DNA from: Isohypsibius dastychi
Taxonomy: Eukaryota; Tardigrada; Eutardigrada; Parachela; Isohypsibiidae
Length of the DNA stretch: 20,695 nucleotides
NCBI GenBank assembly: GCA_034696485.1
Contig: JAQIWT010000421.1
Coordinates: 1-20,695, forward strand
Direction: 5' to 3'
Positions 1-10,549 of this stretch are shown here, one piece after another. Each line of letters starts with the position of its first letter. Position 1 is the first letter of the stretch. The notes below the pieces were generated by a model. The model was given only the letters and a program-made list of their open reading frames with translations, was not told the DNA's origin and did no database searches. The translations under genes were made by a program, and so were the position numbers.

Positions 1-225
1 TGGCCTATGGTAGGGTGGAAGATTCATAACTTCCCCCTTTCCTTAGGGTAGGAGGGGGTGGGTGGGGGGGGGGGAGTGTGTGAACAAGAAAATCTTTTCA
101 GAACAATACTCACTTGGAATTTCGAAAAACCAGAGTTCAAACGTGACGAAGGACGTGACGAACGTCAGCTTCTGTCCAAAAATGGCTGACCTGATGAACT
201 GTTTTATTAGCTTTTTTTCACTATT

Positions 226-349
226 TTCTGAGTTCTGAATTCTGAGTTCTGAGTTCTGAATTCTGAGTTCTGAATTCTGAGTTCTGAATTCTGAGTTCTG
301 AATTCTGAGTTGTGAATTCTGAGTTCTGAATTCTGAATTCTGAGTTCTG
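226..349. repeat. (TTCTGAR)n heptamer array
   Basis: About 17-18 copies of the heptamer TTCTGAG/TTCTGAA occur, alternating irregularly and creating many GAATTC sites, with one variant unit (TGTGAAT). The reverse strand reads as a repetitive QNSEFRT-like peptide only because of the period; there is no sign of a gene. Confidence 0.95.
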
Positions 350-739
350 CGTTAAAGCACTAGCCGAAATTGTATCAGTCACCCTGGCGAAAATAACCGG
401 AGTGGCGAAAACTATGCTTAAATTCCGTACAGGCCCCAAGTGGCAAATGGTTGTGGTTCAGAAAAGTCACGTGAAACTGTCGTTGATAGGAGGGACAATG
501 GTGGTCTAATGCTCACGTTTTGTTGCTACCTTAAAACTAATCCGTAAAACCATTGTTTTTGAAGGAAAGCTGAATATTGTTGTTTCGACGGTATGTTTGT
601 AGCAGCGCTTGATTGGGTCGCGAGTTGAACATTATCTGATCGCCAATATTTATGAACGTGTGATTAAGATGGACAAAGAATCTACCAGAGACACTTTATG
701 TTTTGCTTTGAATTTTGTTATATTTTGCCTTTAGAGCCA

Positions 740-949
740 TCAAAAAGGGAACACTTTTATGCGAAAGGTCACAAATGTTTTTCGCAATCCCGGTGACACA
801 ACAACAAAGCAAATCGGATCAATTAGCGATTGCAGGTAGAACAGTGCCGTTCCCACGTCAAACCACAGCTTTGGCACATCATCCTTGTAAATCGTTGCCG
901 TAATATAGCTGCTTAGCACGCTCCAACATATCATCGTGCTTGTCGTCAG
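740..949 (-). pseudogene. Rhodopsin-like GPCR C-terminal fragment (TM6-TM7-helix 8)
   Basis: The minus strand encodes TMICWSVLSSYITATIY, a short loop, then FDVGTALFYLQSLIDPICFV followed by SPGLRKTFV and a stop. The layout matches the end of class A receptors: a CW-containing TM6 end, an extracellular loop, TM7 with a DPxxF-type version of NPxxY, and a basic helix 8. TM6 is short and CWxP reads CWSV. The frame is closed by TGA at about 949. No matching TM1-TM5 exons were seen between 950 and 2600. It is either the last exon of a receptor whose other exons I cannot recognise or, more likely, a remnant. Confidence 0.5.
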
Positions 950-1058
950 TCACGTCTAGCGCACTTCTCTTGAGGTTGTTGTCCGCTCTGGCATGTTTCA
1001 GTTCAGCCAAGCCATTTGTTTGATTGTTTAATATAAGTATAGTAAAATTACCGTTCCA

Positions 1059-1359
1059 TTTCGCCGGAAAAAAATCCCGTTCCGTTAATCTAGTTTTGCC
1101 GTTCCGTTACCGTTCCGTTAGAACGGTCTCCCGTTCCGTTGAAATCCGTTAAAATAACGGGTTTAACGGGATTAGCGGGAATAACGGGACATCCGCTAAA
1201 ATAACGGGGCAGGACTGGAGCGTACCAAGTACGGCAAAAACTTCGACTGCGCCAGAGAGCTGATCCTTTCTGAACCGTTCCACCAAAAACTATCGCGAGT
1301 AACGGGTAACCCGTTACGTAGCGCGAATAGCGTAGTGCGATAGCGATAGCGTAGTGCGA
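1059..1359. repeat. ACGGAACGG/TAACGGG word cluster with palindrome and 14-nt direct repeat
   Basis: CCGTTCCGTTA words cluster at 1071-1140, and their inverted form TAACGGG clusters at 1155-1210. TAACGGGTAACCCGTTA at 1300-1316 is a palindrome apart from its centre. ATAGCGTAGTGCGA occurs twice, at 1327-1340 and 1346-1359. Dense inverted short words of this kind resemble subterminal regions of DNA transposons (hAT-like elements are one guess), but no transposase or clear terminal repeats are visible. Confidence 0.6.
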
Positions 1360-1499
1360 ACGCAACGAGCTCCTTGAGAAAGGTTCTGGTTCCACACATA
1401 TTCATGCCGAAGTTCTGTCTTGACCAACCGCAAGTCACAAGAAGAAAAAAAGGCATAACTGAAGACGAATGGTATGTGGCACGGCAGTGAAGATACATT

Positions 1500-2575
1500 T
1501 ATCCCCCCCCCCTCCCCCAAAATCAGCCGCCAATAATGATAGTCTTAGTTTGGTTTCAGCGACTCAAATGATGATCCAAACACAAATGGGACGCTCTGGT
1601 ATTTTAACCAAGTTCAAGTCTCCGAAATTTCAACATCGTACTCTGTAGTCTCACTTCTCGTTGTCGCCAGAAAACGCCCTCGTAAAAACAAATAATACAA
1701 ATTCGTCCGAATCTCAGGATAAGAACAGAATTGATTGACTAACATCAGACTCCCGTTTAATCGTTCCGTCATTCATCGAGGAGCACACCTTCACTGGAAC
1801 GTGCTGGTTTTCCAACTCAGCATCAAACTGGACCGTCTGATCACCACAGTTCACATAATGATTGAGCGACATAAATTCAACAAGATACATGACCTGGGCT
1901 AATGTTCCTCCTTTTTAGTCTTGACGTCTTCGGTGGAAGTCGTAGATTGTGGCTAGGGGTTTTTTCGATGACCAGACTGGCCTGCTGATTGACAATGATG
2001 AGAGCGGTTCTAGAACGCTGGCGATCTTTGCGAAGATTATTGAATGAGACTGGGTCTTCGTTCCAGAGCCCACTTAATTTAACGTTTTTTATAAGTGGGA
2101 CTCTAAAACAACCGGTGCGACTTTAAAATAAATAAAAGATGCAAAGTGTCACAGAAAACAGTTTGAAGACGTCTCTTTTTGTCGGAAAAACTGCTATTGG
2201 ATAGAAGATCCTGAGAGCTGCAGAGATTTTGTTTTTCAAACACAATGGCTTGTGAGCGCTGTGATTGATTGCTTCTGTTGCAAGCGCATCAGATAGATAC
2301 GGCGTATATACTCCGTATACACATACGGCGCTACCCTGTGATTTATTGTTTGCCTGTCAAAATTAGTTTTGTTTGGATGCACAAAACCGCATTCCCCCTT
2401 ATGGTGTACAACCAGCGATTCCGGACACCCACATCAAGATTTAGGCAGTTGTGACCGACGCAGGACATAAATGTATTGCCGAAAACAGGACAATTTTTTG
2501 ATATGACACCAGGACACCCAGCATATTTTGACGGCAACACGAACACGTTTTTCACGGAAACCGGTGTTTCTGTTC
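1500..2575. other. Intergenic, no gene recognised
   Basis: Short open frames only, on both strands, none with family resemblance. It contains a C-run at 1503-1518 and a local TACGGCG repetition near 2299-2330. Nothing else is supported. Confidence 0.5.
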
Positions 2576-2579
2576 AGAG

Positions 2580-2585
2580 TTTATT
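2580..2585 (-). terminator. AATAAA polyadenylation signal of the FEM1-like RING gene
   Basis: The minus strand reads AATAAA 91 nt beyond the stop codon of the FEM1-like RING gene. It is the first canonical signal after the stop. Confidence 0.6.
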
Positions 2586-2675
2586 ATTCTCCCACTAGTT
2601 CGCCATGAATTCTGTCAAGGACTACCGGAAATAACGTTTCTCATGAAAGGTGGAAAATTTCTTTACCTTAAAAAC

Positions 2676-4885
2676 TCAGGTCCGGAAAAATCTCTGCCTG
2701 TTGGTGATGGCTTTTGAACAAAACGGACAGATGCTCACTTTCTCACTGCAAATTTGGCAGCAGCTCATGTGTCCACACGGCACAAAGACAACATCCTTTT
2801 CTTGGTCAAAACATAAGTCACAAGTGTTATTTTCCGCGCTAGAGCTCGATGAACCTTCCTTTGAACTGACCTGTTTCGCTAATGCAGCCATTCGAGTCCC
2901 GGCTTGAAGCTCTCTTTGCACTTCCGGGTCCTTTGAAGTCTTAACAGCGCATGTGAAGAACTTGACTACCAAATCCCACTGGCCAGAACCGTCATCTTTC
3001 ATGGCGATTTCAAAAACTTTGGAATGGTGGGTGAAATCCTTACACTGCAAAAAGAGTTTCATTGCCTCTGGCAGTTTGTTTCTCTCCAAGCATGCGGCAG
3101 CAATTCGAGCTTGTATAGGCTTATCACTGATAGTCTCCGCGAACTCAATGATGGTTGACAGGTCATCAGTGACGGCACACAGCTGAACAACAGTATTAAC
3201 AGTTATTGGGACTCTGTTTCTAAGTAGGACTGCAACATCAGCTCGGTTGATATTCTTCAGATTTTCAATGGTGGTGAACAACTGTTGGGTGATTTTTGGC
3301 TGTACTGCGGAATGTTCCAGTAAGTAGCTGATGATTTCGGCATTGACTTGTTTCAAACAGATTGCTTCGTCTAGAACCGTGCGACCGTGCCAATCTTGGA
3401 AGGCAAATAAGTCGTCTCTATGGAGCTCCGAGACAAATGTGAGTAATCCAATTAACAGGCTATGGTCAGTTTCTTCCACTGCATCTGCCAGCCACAACTG
3501 AATGAATGACCGCTCTTTGGAATCCCTGATAGAATTTTGCGTCAACCAAACCCAGGAGGGGAGCCGATCTACTTCAAGTCTGTCGTTTGGATTTGCAAAC
3601 CTGCATGAATTTCTTAGGAACTGGAGAAACAGACGGAGTAGCTGATCAAAGTTCGAAGTCAGTGAAATGTGACACTGATCAGAATACCAAGATGGATTCC
3701 CAAGTTTTCGAATGATTCGATATCCACGGATCACTTCACCAAGAAGAATATTCAGAATGTCGGGTTTGGACTCATCAATATCACTGCCGATCGAGCGACT
3801 TATATATGACCTGAGCGAAATGATCAGTTGTTCATCCAGTGGCTGGAATAGTAAGAAAAGGAGCTTATCGATATGAAATCGACTGCTAACGAAATTCTCC
3901 TTACCTTGAAGTTTTTCGACAGAGAATCGAATAGAAACAGCCACTCATTATTGCAAGCTCTCCCCTTCAGATACAAGTACTCACGGAACGCGGATATAGT
4001 GAACGGGTTGCCCATGCCGAGAATTTGTTGATAAATTAGCAACGCTTGCTTCATTTCTTTAACTCTTCCAGTTTCCATCAGATGTATTTGTGCTGCATTC
4101 AGCAGTGCAACAGGTGGGTAGTTGTCAACCATATCTCCATTACATGAGTGCAGCTCGTTGTAAGCTGCTTGGACACTGGAGAAATTTACTAACGGTAACC
4201 GACCGTGTGCCATACTGCGGAGGCTCGCGGCTCCAATGAGAATTTTCATTTTTTCAACAAATTTTTTGGAATATTCGTGTGGTCTGAGCTTGATGAAGGC
4301 GTCGAAGCAGGGCTTATTTCCAGCTGCTGCCGCAGTTTCTATGGGTGATGATCCAGAATCATCTTTCAACTCTTTAGCCCCGGCATTTATCAACATTTCG
4401 ACGATTGTCGGATATCCTTTCAGAGCCGCGACGTGAAGTGCAGTTCGATTGAAGAGAAGCCGAGCGTTGACGTCATGCTTTTTGCTTATCAGATACGAAA
4501 ACACATCCTCCCCCACACAGGATGATTCAAACGCCGCTGACAAAGGTGTGATCCACTTCTGCGCGTAAGTAGCGCCTCTAGATTCCATTAGTTTGACCAC
4601 ATCCAAGTTTCCACCATAGCACGTAGCCCAAAACACAGAACAGCCTTGATCGTCAACAGCGTTAACATCTGGACGAAAAGCTGTCATGAGATACTGCACC
4701 GTCTCCAACTGTCCTCCAGCACAAGCGGCCCACAAAATTGTGGCATTTTCCCGGATATATCCGTTCAAGAAAATGGCACCTCTTTTGTCCACATCGAATC
4801 CATGCTGAACTGCGAGTCTCTTCAAATCTCCAAGATTGCAGGGGATACTATACGACCATGGTGGTGTATTTATTACTCGTTCCAT
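2676..4885 (-). CDS. FEM1-like ankyrin-repeat protein with C-terminal RING finger (715 aa)
   Basis: Exons on the minus strand are 4885-3905 and 3842-2676. The 62-nt intron reads AACTTCAAG|GTAAGG...TACTATTCCAG|CCACTG and is phase 0. The ATG at 4885 is the first in frame; an upstream TTTGATTCAG at 4947 suggests a 5' UTR intron. Seen: ankyrin-type repeats at residues ~48-200, including TALHVAALKGYPTIVEMLI. A FEM1-like region at ~220-330 contains MKQALLIYQQILG, matching the conserved post-ankyrin segment of FEM1 proteins. A further ankyrin-like unit lies in exon 2. The C3HC4 RING of the IAP/MGRN kind has C668, C671, C683, H685, C689, C692, C699 and C702. Known: FEM1 proteins are substrate receptors of CUL2 ubiquitin ligases, and IAP-type RINGs recruit E2 directly. 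Inference: a stand-alone E3 ligase that combines FEM1-like recognition with its own RING. All zinc ligands are present, so the gene appears intact. Confidence 0.85.
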
Positions 4886-4945
4886 GTTGAAAACATAAAA
4901 TTCTGCTGTCAGATACTTCACCAAACCACAATAATTCAACTCATT

Positions 4946-4952
4946 CCTGAAT
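4946..4952 (-). other. Candidate 3' splice site in the 5' UTR of the FEM1-like gene
   Basis: The minus strand reads TTTGTTTGATTCAG followed by exon-like sequence, 61 nt before the ATG at 4885. The open frame upstream of the ATG has only a TTG, so the segment from 4946 to 4886 is best read as leader. A donor-like CAG|GTATTC near 5076 could pair with it. Confidence 0.35.
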
Positions 4953-5109
4953 CAAACAAATAAAACAATTCGAACACCCCAGTGTAATCGCAAATTCTCT
5001 AGAAGACGTTCAGGTCGGTTAATTGCGAATGCTTGATACGTGGCAAGTCGCGTAAGGAGAATTTAAAACTGAATACCTGCAAGAGAATTACTAATATCAA
5101 CTGAGATGC

Positions 5110-5115
5110 TTTATT
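5110..5115 (-). terminator. AATAAA signal after the RING remnant
   Basis: The minus strand reads AATAAA about 80 nt after the TGA of the RING remnant. The spacing is similar to that after the intact RING gene (91 nt). This suggests the remnant derives from a true 3' terminal exon. Confidence 0.5.
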
Positions 5116-5195
5116 GAAAAGATAGGTTCACGAAACAATGCTACGCTCACTAAAGCTGCAGATAACAGAACTGCGAGAATCGATAAGGAACTGAC

Positions 5196-5426
5196 TCAGC
5201 GGCAGGAAGGGCAGCAGAATGGCAAAATTGCTTGAACAGTGGGTGGATCGGTATTGAGCGATTCAAGTTCGAGAGAACTGCTGTATATATCTTTGAAATA
5301 GAACAGCCACTTGCTCACTTTCTCACTGCAGCTAAAGCAGACCGTCCGTCCACAAGGAACAAACAGAACGTTCATCTCCCGATCACAACACGACACAAGA
5401 GAACACAACACATGAATCTTTCTTCA
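5196..5426 (-). pseudogene. Isolated RING-finger 3' remnant
   Basis: The minus strand encodes CDREMNVLFVPCG followed by a CxxC and SEKVS, which closely parallels the RING of the FEM1-like gene (VVFVPCGHMSCCQICSEKVS). The ring histidine after CG is Arg here. The first CxxC is altered, and about 30 extra residues separate SEKVS from the terminal CCPSC. The frame has no ATG and is closed upstream by TGA at ~5426. The splice options I tried (GTGAGC donor, TTCAAG acceptor) do not restore the final CPxC in frame. I infer a decayed partial duplicate of the neighbouring RING exon. An unrecognised exon of a divergent gene is the alternative. Confidence 0.6.
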
Positions 5427-5807
5427 AATCACTGTTACTCAACTCTTCTTGTTCTGGCACCCATATGATGGTAACCACATGCTTCCTCCATCATACGGAT
5501 TTCCGAGCACCTTCACTGTTCATGTGTGGTTCTTGAAAACTGAAGACGATTGTGCAAGAGTTGGATTCCCTGCTGGAAGGAGGGGGGGGGGGATAGTGGC
5601 AGAATCGACTTCTCCAGTCTATAGTCATTTTCTTGAACTCTGGGATTATCGGAACCAGGGTTCACGAATTCGTTTTATTGAACCGATCAGGGTTCACATT
5701 CCCCGTTTTACTGGGCTTTGGAATGAAAAATAATACCAATTAAAAAAACTGGGTGAAAATAGCGTTTCCTGGGTGCGACTGGGTGATATCAGCAACAGTC
5801 AGAACAA

Positions 5808-6030
5808 TAGCTACGAAACTCCTTTGCTACGAGTTCAACCCACAACAAAAAATCTTAACTACGGAACCTACCGGTGAATTCTCTCCTGTAAGAACGCTCA
5901 GTTCAATTGTACAAAGAGTAGCTTACGAATAGGCTTTGCGCACTAGACAGGTACACACAGATATGGACAATTGAATGCCCGCAGAATTATTTCATGGAAG
6001 ACAAAAAGAAATGCTTGCCTTATACCGTGC
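5808..6030. repeat. Segmental repeat, copy A
   Basis: This stretch beyond the 3' end of the 6.1-7.2 kb gene shares an ordered series of words with copies B and C: CTACGAAAC, GAGTTCAACC, CTACGGA.CCTACCG, AGTAGCTTACGAA and GCCCGCAGAATT. It contains no open frame of note. Degenerate similarity over about 200 nt shows common origin. Confidence 0.7.
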
Positions 6031-6127
6031 TTTAAACATGCTAGTCTATATAGACTGTAAAAAGAAGGTAGTGCCGTGCTCTACGAATAATTGCCGCGGC
6101 GGTGTCATGACACGGTGATCGTAGTCC

Positions 6128-7234
6128 TTATATCCAACTGCTTGGTTGAATTTTCCGCACGACGTCCCAGTGGCTGAGTATGAGTTCTGATTCGCCACAA
6201 AACTTCAGAATAAGATGCTGTTTCTTTCCTTCACGATGTGTGCAGTGCCACCATTCAAAGTTCTCGCGGACCAAGTATGGATTATCTGATAAACTCAGCA
6301 TTTCTGCTTTCATTTTCCAGCGACTATCCGATAGGTTTCTGGCTTCGTCTGAACCTTCGGTGGCAATAAAGACACACGTCACAATTTTCTCCAATCCACC
6401 GCTCCTCGTTTCCCACTCGCCAACTTTGAACAAACAAACATTGTCGTTGTTCAATGTGCCCCCACCAGCTAACCGCATCTGGGATAAGGGTACATCGTAA
6501 ATCAGCATATGTTTCTTCTTCATCAAACGCTCCATTGTGTCAGTCAGTCCACTTAACAGAGTTGTAAACTCGAGCTGTCCCCGCCCGTATCCAGGATTAC
6601 GGATTGGTGACAGTTCGTCATTTTCTTCCGATAAATACAGTTCCAAAAACGGATTATCACGAACAGTCCCATCCAATCTGGCAATATTCCACGAATCAGA
6701 AAGTTTCCGAGCTGTTTCACATATTGAAGTCTCCAAAGGACGACAGACGCCGACATCTTGACCGCAAGCAATGTTCACATAAAGGCGCTTTCCTTCAAAC
6801 TTTTTGCAGACAGCCCATGTGTTCAGTTCGTCCAAGTAATAGAAAAATTGGCGTCGCTCTTCGATGGTCATTGGTGACATGAAACTTTTATTAAGTGTAT
6901 GGTCATTCGAATCTTTCAAAATAATCAGAATTGAGACGGCGTGATGGCCAGCTGTTTCGCGTTGCAGTAGTTTGTAAAACAAGACGCTTTCGTCATGCAG
7001 GGCAATCGGTGGGTCTTTGTTTTTCAAGTTTCCTTCGAAGAACAAGTAGCTGATGGGTACAATGCACCGCCGGAATCCTGGAGCTTCCCATCTGTTCGGA
7101 TATGGGGAAGCGGGCTGGAGTCCTTCGTTGTTCATATTGGCCGAGAACCAAACCACTTTGAGCGCATCTTCGTTGCTGCGTCTCACTTTCAAAATATCTC
7201 TGGAGCGATCACCGCAGTAGTCGTCTCCTTTCAG
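6128..7234 (-). CDS. 3' terminal exon of an uncharacterised gene (368 aa in this exon; tentatively PHYHIP C-terminal-like)
   Basis: The minus strand is open with no internal stop and ends in TAA at 6128. There is no ATG at the start; the frame begins after an acceptor (GCTTCCCAG|CTGAAAGG), so this is a 3' exon. Seen: an N-terminal part with YCGDRSRDIL, VVWFSANMNNEGLQ and ASPYPNRWEAPGFRR. Two half-repeats follow, each pairing a beta-strand-like segment (HHAVSILIILKDS; KIVTCVFIATEGS) with a later DNPFL or DNPYL. No signal peptide, membrane segment or catalytic motif is recognisable. From memory the pattern recalls the C-terminal domain of phytanoyl-CoA-hydroxylase-interacting proteins, but I hold that at low confidence. 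A truncated paralogue lies near 12.5-12.7 kb. Confidence 0.7.
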   Translation of the reverse strand: MKGDDYCGDRSRDILKVRRSNEDALKVVWFSANMNNEGLQPASPYPNRWEAPGFRRCIVPISYLFFEGNLKNKDPPIALHDESVLFYKLLQRETAGHHAVSILIILKDSNDHTLNKSFMSPMTIEERRQFFYYLDELNTWAVCKKFEGKRLYVNIACGQDVGVCRPLETSICETARKLSDSWNIARLDGTVRDNPFLELYLSEENDELSPIRNPGYGRGQLEFTTLLSGLTDTMERLMKKKHMLIYDVPLSQMRLAGGGTLNNDNVCLFKVGEWETRSGGLEKIVTCVFIATEGSDEARNLSDSRWKMKAEMLSLSDNPYLVRENFEWWHCTHREGKKQHLILKFCGESELILSHWDVVRKIQPSSWI

Positions 7235-7549
7235 CTGGGAAGCTTTAAGCTTCCCGTAAACTATAAACAGTATAAATTTATAAATAAACTATTAATCGAT
7301 GGACTCGGTCCGTCAAGCCAGCCGAGCGACAATCTACGTTCCTCTGAACTCTGATCAATATCAGTTACGTGAGTAACATACGAGGTGAAATAGATTTTCC
7401 AGTCTGGCTTGGTGAAGTGAGGCGTGTACATGAGGAAATCCTGGTCGTATTCCTCATTTCTTAATGGTCTCTAGAAGCATTCAACAGTGATTTGGAATTT
7501 GATTCAGTGATCACACACGCTGTTGCATGGGCGCTTCTGGGTAACTTAC

Positions 7550-7631
7550 CGGGACATTTGGATGTTCGGGGTCTCTACTTGATACGTATTTGACGTGCGT
7601 TATTTCCTTCCAAACATCCTTCGATTGGTTT
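7550..7631 (-). CDS. Probable upstream exon of the 6.1-7.2 kb gene
   Basis: A consensus donor (CCCG|GTAAGT) at 7549 lies 315 nt before the acceptor at 7235, and both are phase 0. The sequence ahead of the donor is open and encodes DVWKEITHVKYVSSRDPEHP, which joins smoothly to LKGDDYCGD of the next exon. The frame meets TAA at about 7622-7640, so this exon must begin just inside it. CCACAG at 7632 is a possible acceptor. The first exon and start codon were not found; they probably lie further right. Confidence 0.45.
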
Positions 7632-7639
7632 CTGTGGCC

Positions 7640-10549
7640 ATCGAGTTATTTTATATCTAATCTACAAAAAAACGTATGGTAAATGTTAGAGAGAAGTTAT
7701 ATCTCGGAACTCAAGCATGAAAGCAAGCTACACAAGGAGATCAAAGCTGTTTGGATGAGACTTGTTTACTTCTACTGGTGCTCCACCACATTTTGTGAAA
7801 TTCTTGTATATTTGAAGCTGTTGAAACCACACTGTGGAAAGTCTGTTTAAATTTACGCAATGTGGTCATGCCGTTCAAGTTTGACACCTAAATCTTGCAA
7901 CAATTCTTACGTGCAGCTGTTGTACGTGCAAATGAGTTCTTTTTGGAACATAGTACATCCGGTCTACTTGAATGCCCTGCGTTGGTAGACCTCAGTCCAA
8001 TATTTGACTCTACCCTGTCGACCGATCCAAGTTGTACATAAATCGTGTGGCATTTTAGCATTTTACCTCGATAGGCTAATTTAATCATTTTTCGAAACCA
8101 CGGTCAAAATGGTGCCAGTTCCGGTACAATGTACAAGGTTTTCACACTCAACCAGAGAAATATACTGCAACAGGAAAGTAAATGACTTTTACTGAAACAC
8201 TTCAGCCTGCACACATGAATTCCGGTCAACTTCCTCCAAATTAACTTGGAAGTTTAGTCTCTGAACTCAAGCTGGAAATTGCACTCAAGGTAGACCATCG
8301 ATCGGTCCACGACGATTTTACTCAACTTTGGAATTCGTTCCAGGCAGGAAAAGAAAATTCTGGTATCGAGACATTTGTTTGCCCAACAGTGGTATCAAGA
8401 CCAAAGGCGAAAAAAATAGCAAATCTAGCGGCAACGCACATCGACCACCCAAATTATTCATGAATTTTCAGTTTTACTTAGCTATACTGACAAATGTTAA
8501 CAAGTACACACCCGACCCACCGAAAGGTTGCAAATGATGATCAATTTCAATCTTGATCCCAATTCTCAATTCCAATCCATTACTCACATCGTTCCAATCG
8601 TGCTGATAAGCTGATTGTTGATCAGAAAAATCAGCGCCCTGAATAAGGTTCTGATGTAACTTTTTTGGTAATCTGTGTGACTTGAACAGCGGCCAGCTCC
8701 CGTTCTAGTCCACTTTCTCTAGTGCATACTAAATTTTCGGTAGCAATCAATTCCGATATCCTAGAAACGTTTCCAATCAATTGCGCGACCTTATTCTACT
8801 GTCGGACGGCTGTTGATAAAACGACGAGCTGTGGTGTAAACTACAGACCATTCTGTAAAGTGTGTCAGTGTGTAGCTTTCGAGACAGTAGAGTGTGAAAT
8901 TTTCTAGTTATTACAACCTAAATGCTAGTTCGCCGTTTCTTTCATAGATGTCAGACTTTCAGAGATGTCCGACTCAATATCGTCAGAAAATCAATGTTTG
9001 GTCTATGATTTTAATTGTGGGAACAAGATGCATTTGCAGGTATTTTGTTTCGACGACATCGCTTTCCTGGTCGAGATGGTTGGCTTAATGGAAGCCGCCT
9101 TCCCCCGAGCTGAAATATACATCGTGACAGTACGCCATGAACTTCCGTAGGCAGTCTTATCGTGGTCTTAAGGTTTACAAGCCGGACGCGCCCCTTCGGG
9201 CCGCGTAGCAAGATAACTAAACTATGGCTCAAAATTTCTTCTAAATGAAAAATTTGAGTTGCAGAAAAACCGTGAATTGAAAACTGTAAAAACGCTTGGA
9301 GATTCTCGTAGAAACCTGTCTATAGTAGGTGCTTCAAGGTTCAAAAACCCATCCCAATCTGCCGAGGTAGGTATTCCCAAATTCACTATCCGAAGCGATG
9401 GATTGATCTCACCAGATCTCATCATGGACTTCAATCGAAATTTGCCAAGTATTGCGGTTCGGTTTTTCAATGAGATCTTAAATAAATTTCGGAGGAAATA
9501 ATGATGACTTTCTATGCCAATTCAACGAAGCGTCAAGGGCACAGGAACTTATAGTTGCACGCAATTCAAGCAATCTTTGTTGCAACTTGACTGCAAAATT
9601 ATATCAAAACACCGAAAACTTCGACTGTAACCTTAGTTTTCCACAGTCCTGCAGCTTAACCTGCAACCTCCACAGGTTTTTCTTATCGATGTTACTGTTT
9701 TTCATTTGCTGAATTCACAAAAAATCCGCATTCAGTTTCCTAGCACTTTTCTGGTTCCCTAGCATCATTTTTTTGAAGCGATGTTGAGCGCTTTCTAGCA
9801 TTTAAGTTTATTTACTTTTGTTCGAAGAGCGGTTAGGTCCTCACTTAGAATAACTCAGTTCGCGAACCCTGATTCTGCATGTCAAGCAAACGCAAACAGA
9901 CTGTGCTTGAAAATACCTCGATAGTTGTTTCCATGGGCCCATCTCCCTAAGATTGCCCACGTTTTGCACCATTCGCATAGCATGGAGAAGACGGGTTCGA
10001 AAATGATATCTGTATCGGTGAATTATTTAAAAAAATTTGAACCTGCTTGATTGACCATCTAAACGCAACTTATTTGAATTCCAAAAACTTTAGGGGAATT
10101 TTGGCTGTCATGGGAAACAGAATATGACCTAATCAAGGAGTAGGAGGCAGTAATGAATGACTAGATGCTGGAAGAAGAAAACATCGAGTCGCATATATAG
10201 GTACAAGCTGACGGCTCGGCTTCGCCTCGCCCGAAGTTCTGAGGGTGCCGAAATACCTCTCTGTAAGAATGAACAGCAGCCTCCAACACTAATAGATGGA
10301 AAATTGTGTTTCCAGGATGACACCGATACCATAGGTGAGCGAGCAACGCATGTGCGTTACCCCGTCCGCGTTACCATGGAATCTGAATGAAACACGATCA
10401 ACGTCCAGGAACGTAACGCGCACAGTAGTTTCACCTTGGCATGTGATCCAAAATTTTTTCTCAAGGATTCTGTTTTTCTTAAAGTCGTTTGTAACAAAAA
10501 CAGCCTGGTGCAAAACAGACCTAGGCACCAGCGATTGCAAAAACGGAAT
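7640..10549. other. Long stretch with no recognised gene
   Basis: The missing 5' exons of the 6.1-7.2 kb gene may lie here. A minus-strand ATG frame at 8088 running to a GTAAGA donor at 7910 is a weak candidate without family resemblance and ends in a different phase (1). Plus-strand frames at 8965-9150 and 9259-9501 are short, and the latter is open on both strands. No RNA gene or mobile element was identified. Confidence 0.4.

Noticed and set aside
3843-3944. Separate gene starting at the ATG at 3944
   Set aside because: That ATG overlaps the upstream exon. A clean 62-nt GT-AG intron in phase 0 joins the two frames into one protein.
4886-4939. Start at TTG 4939 for the FEM1-like protein
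   Set aside because: It is not ATG and lies next to an acceptor-like TTCAG; the first in-frame ATG is at 4885.
7888-8088. Candidate first exon of the 6.1-7.2 kb gene
   Set aside because: It has an ATG and a donor (GTAAGA), but no resemblance to the family and a phase that I could not connect.
9222-9501. Overlapping 80-codon frames on both strands
   Set aside because: Both strands are open over the same stretch and neither looks like a known domain.
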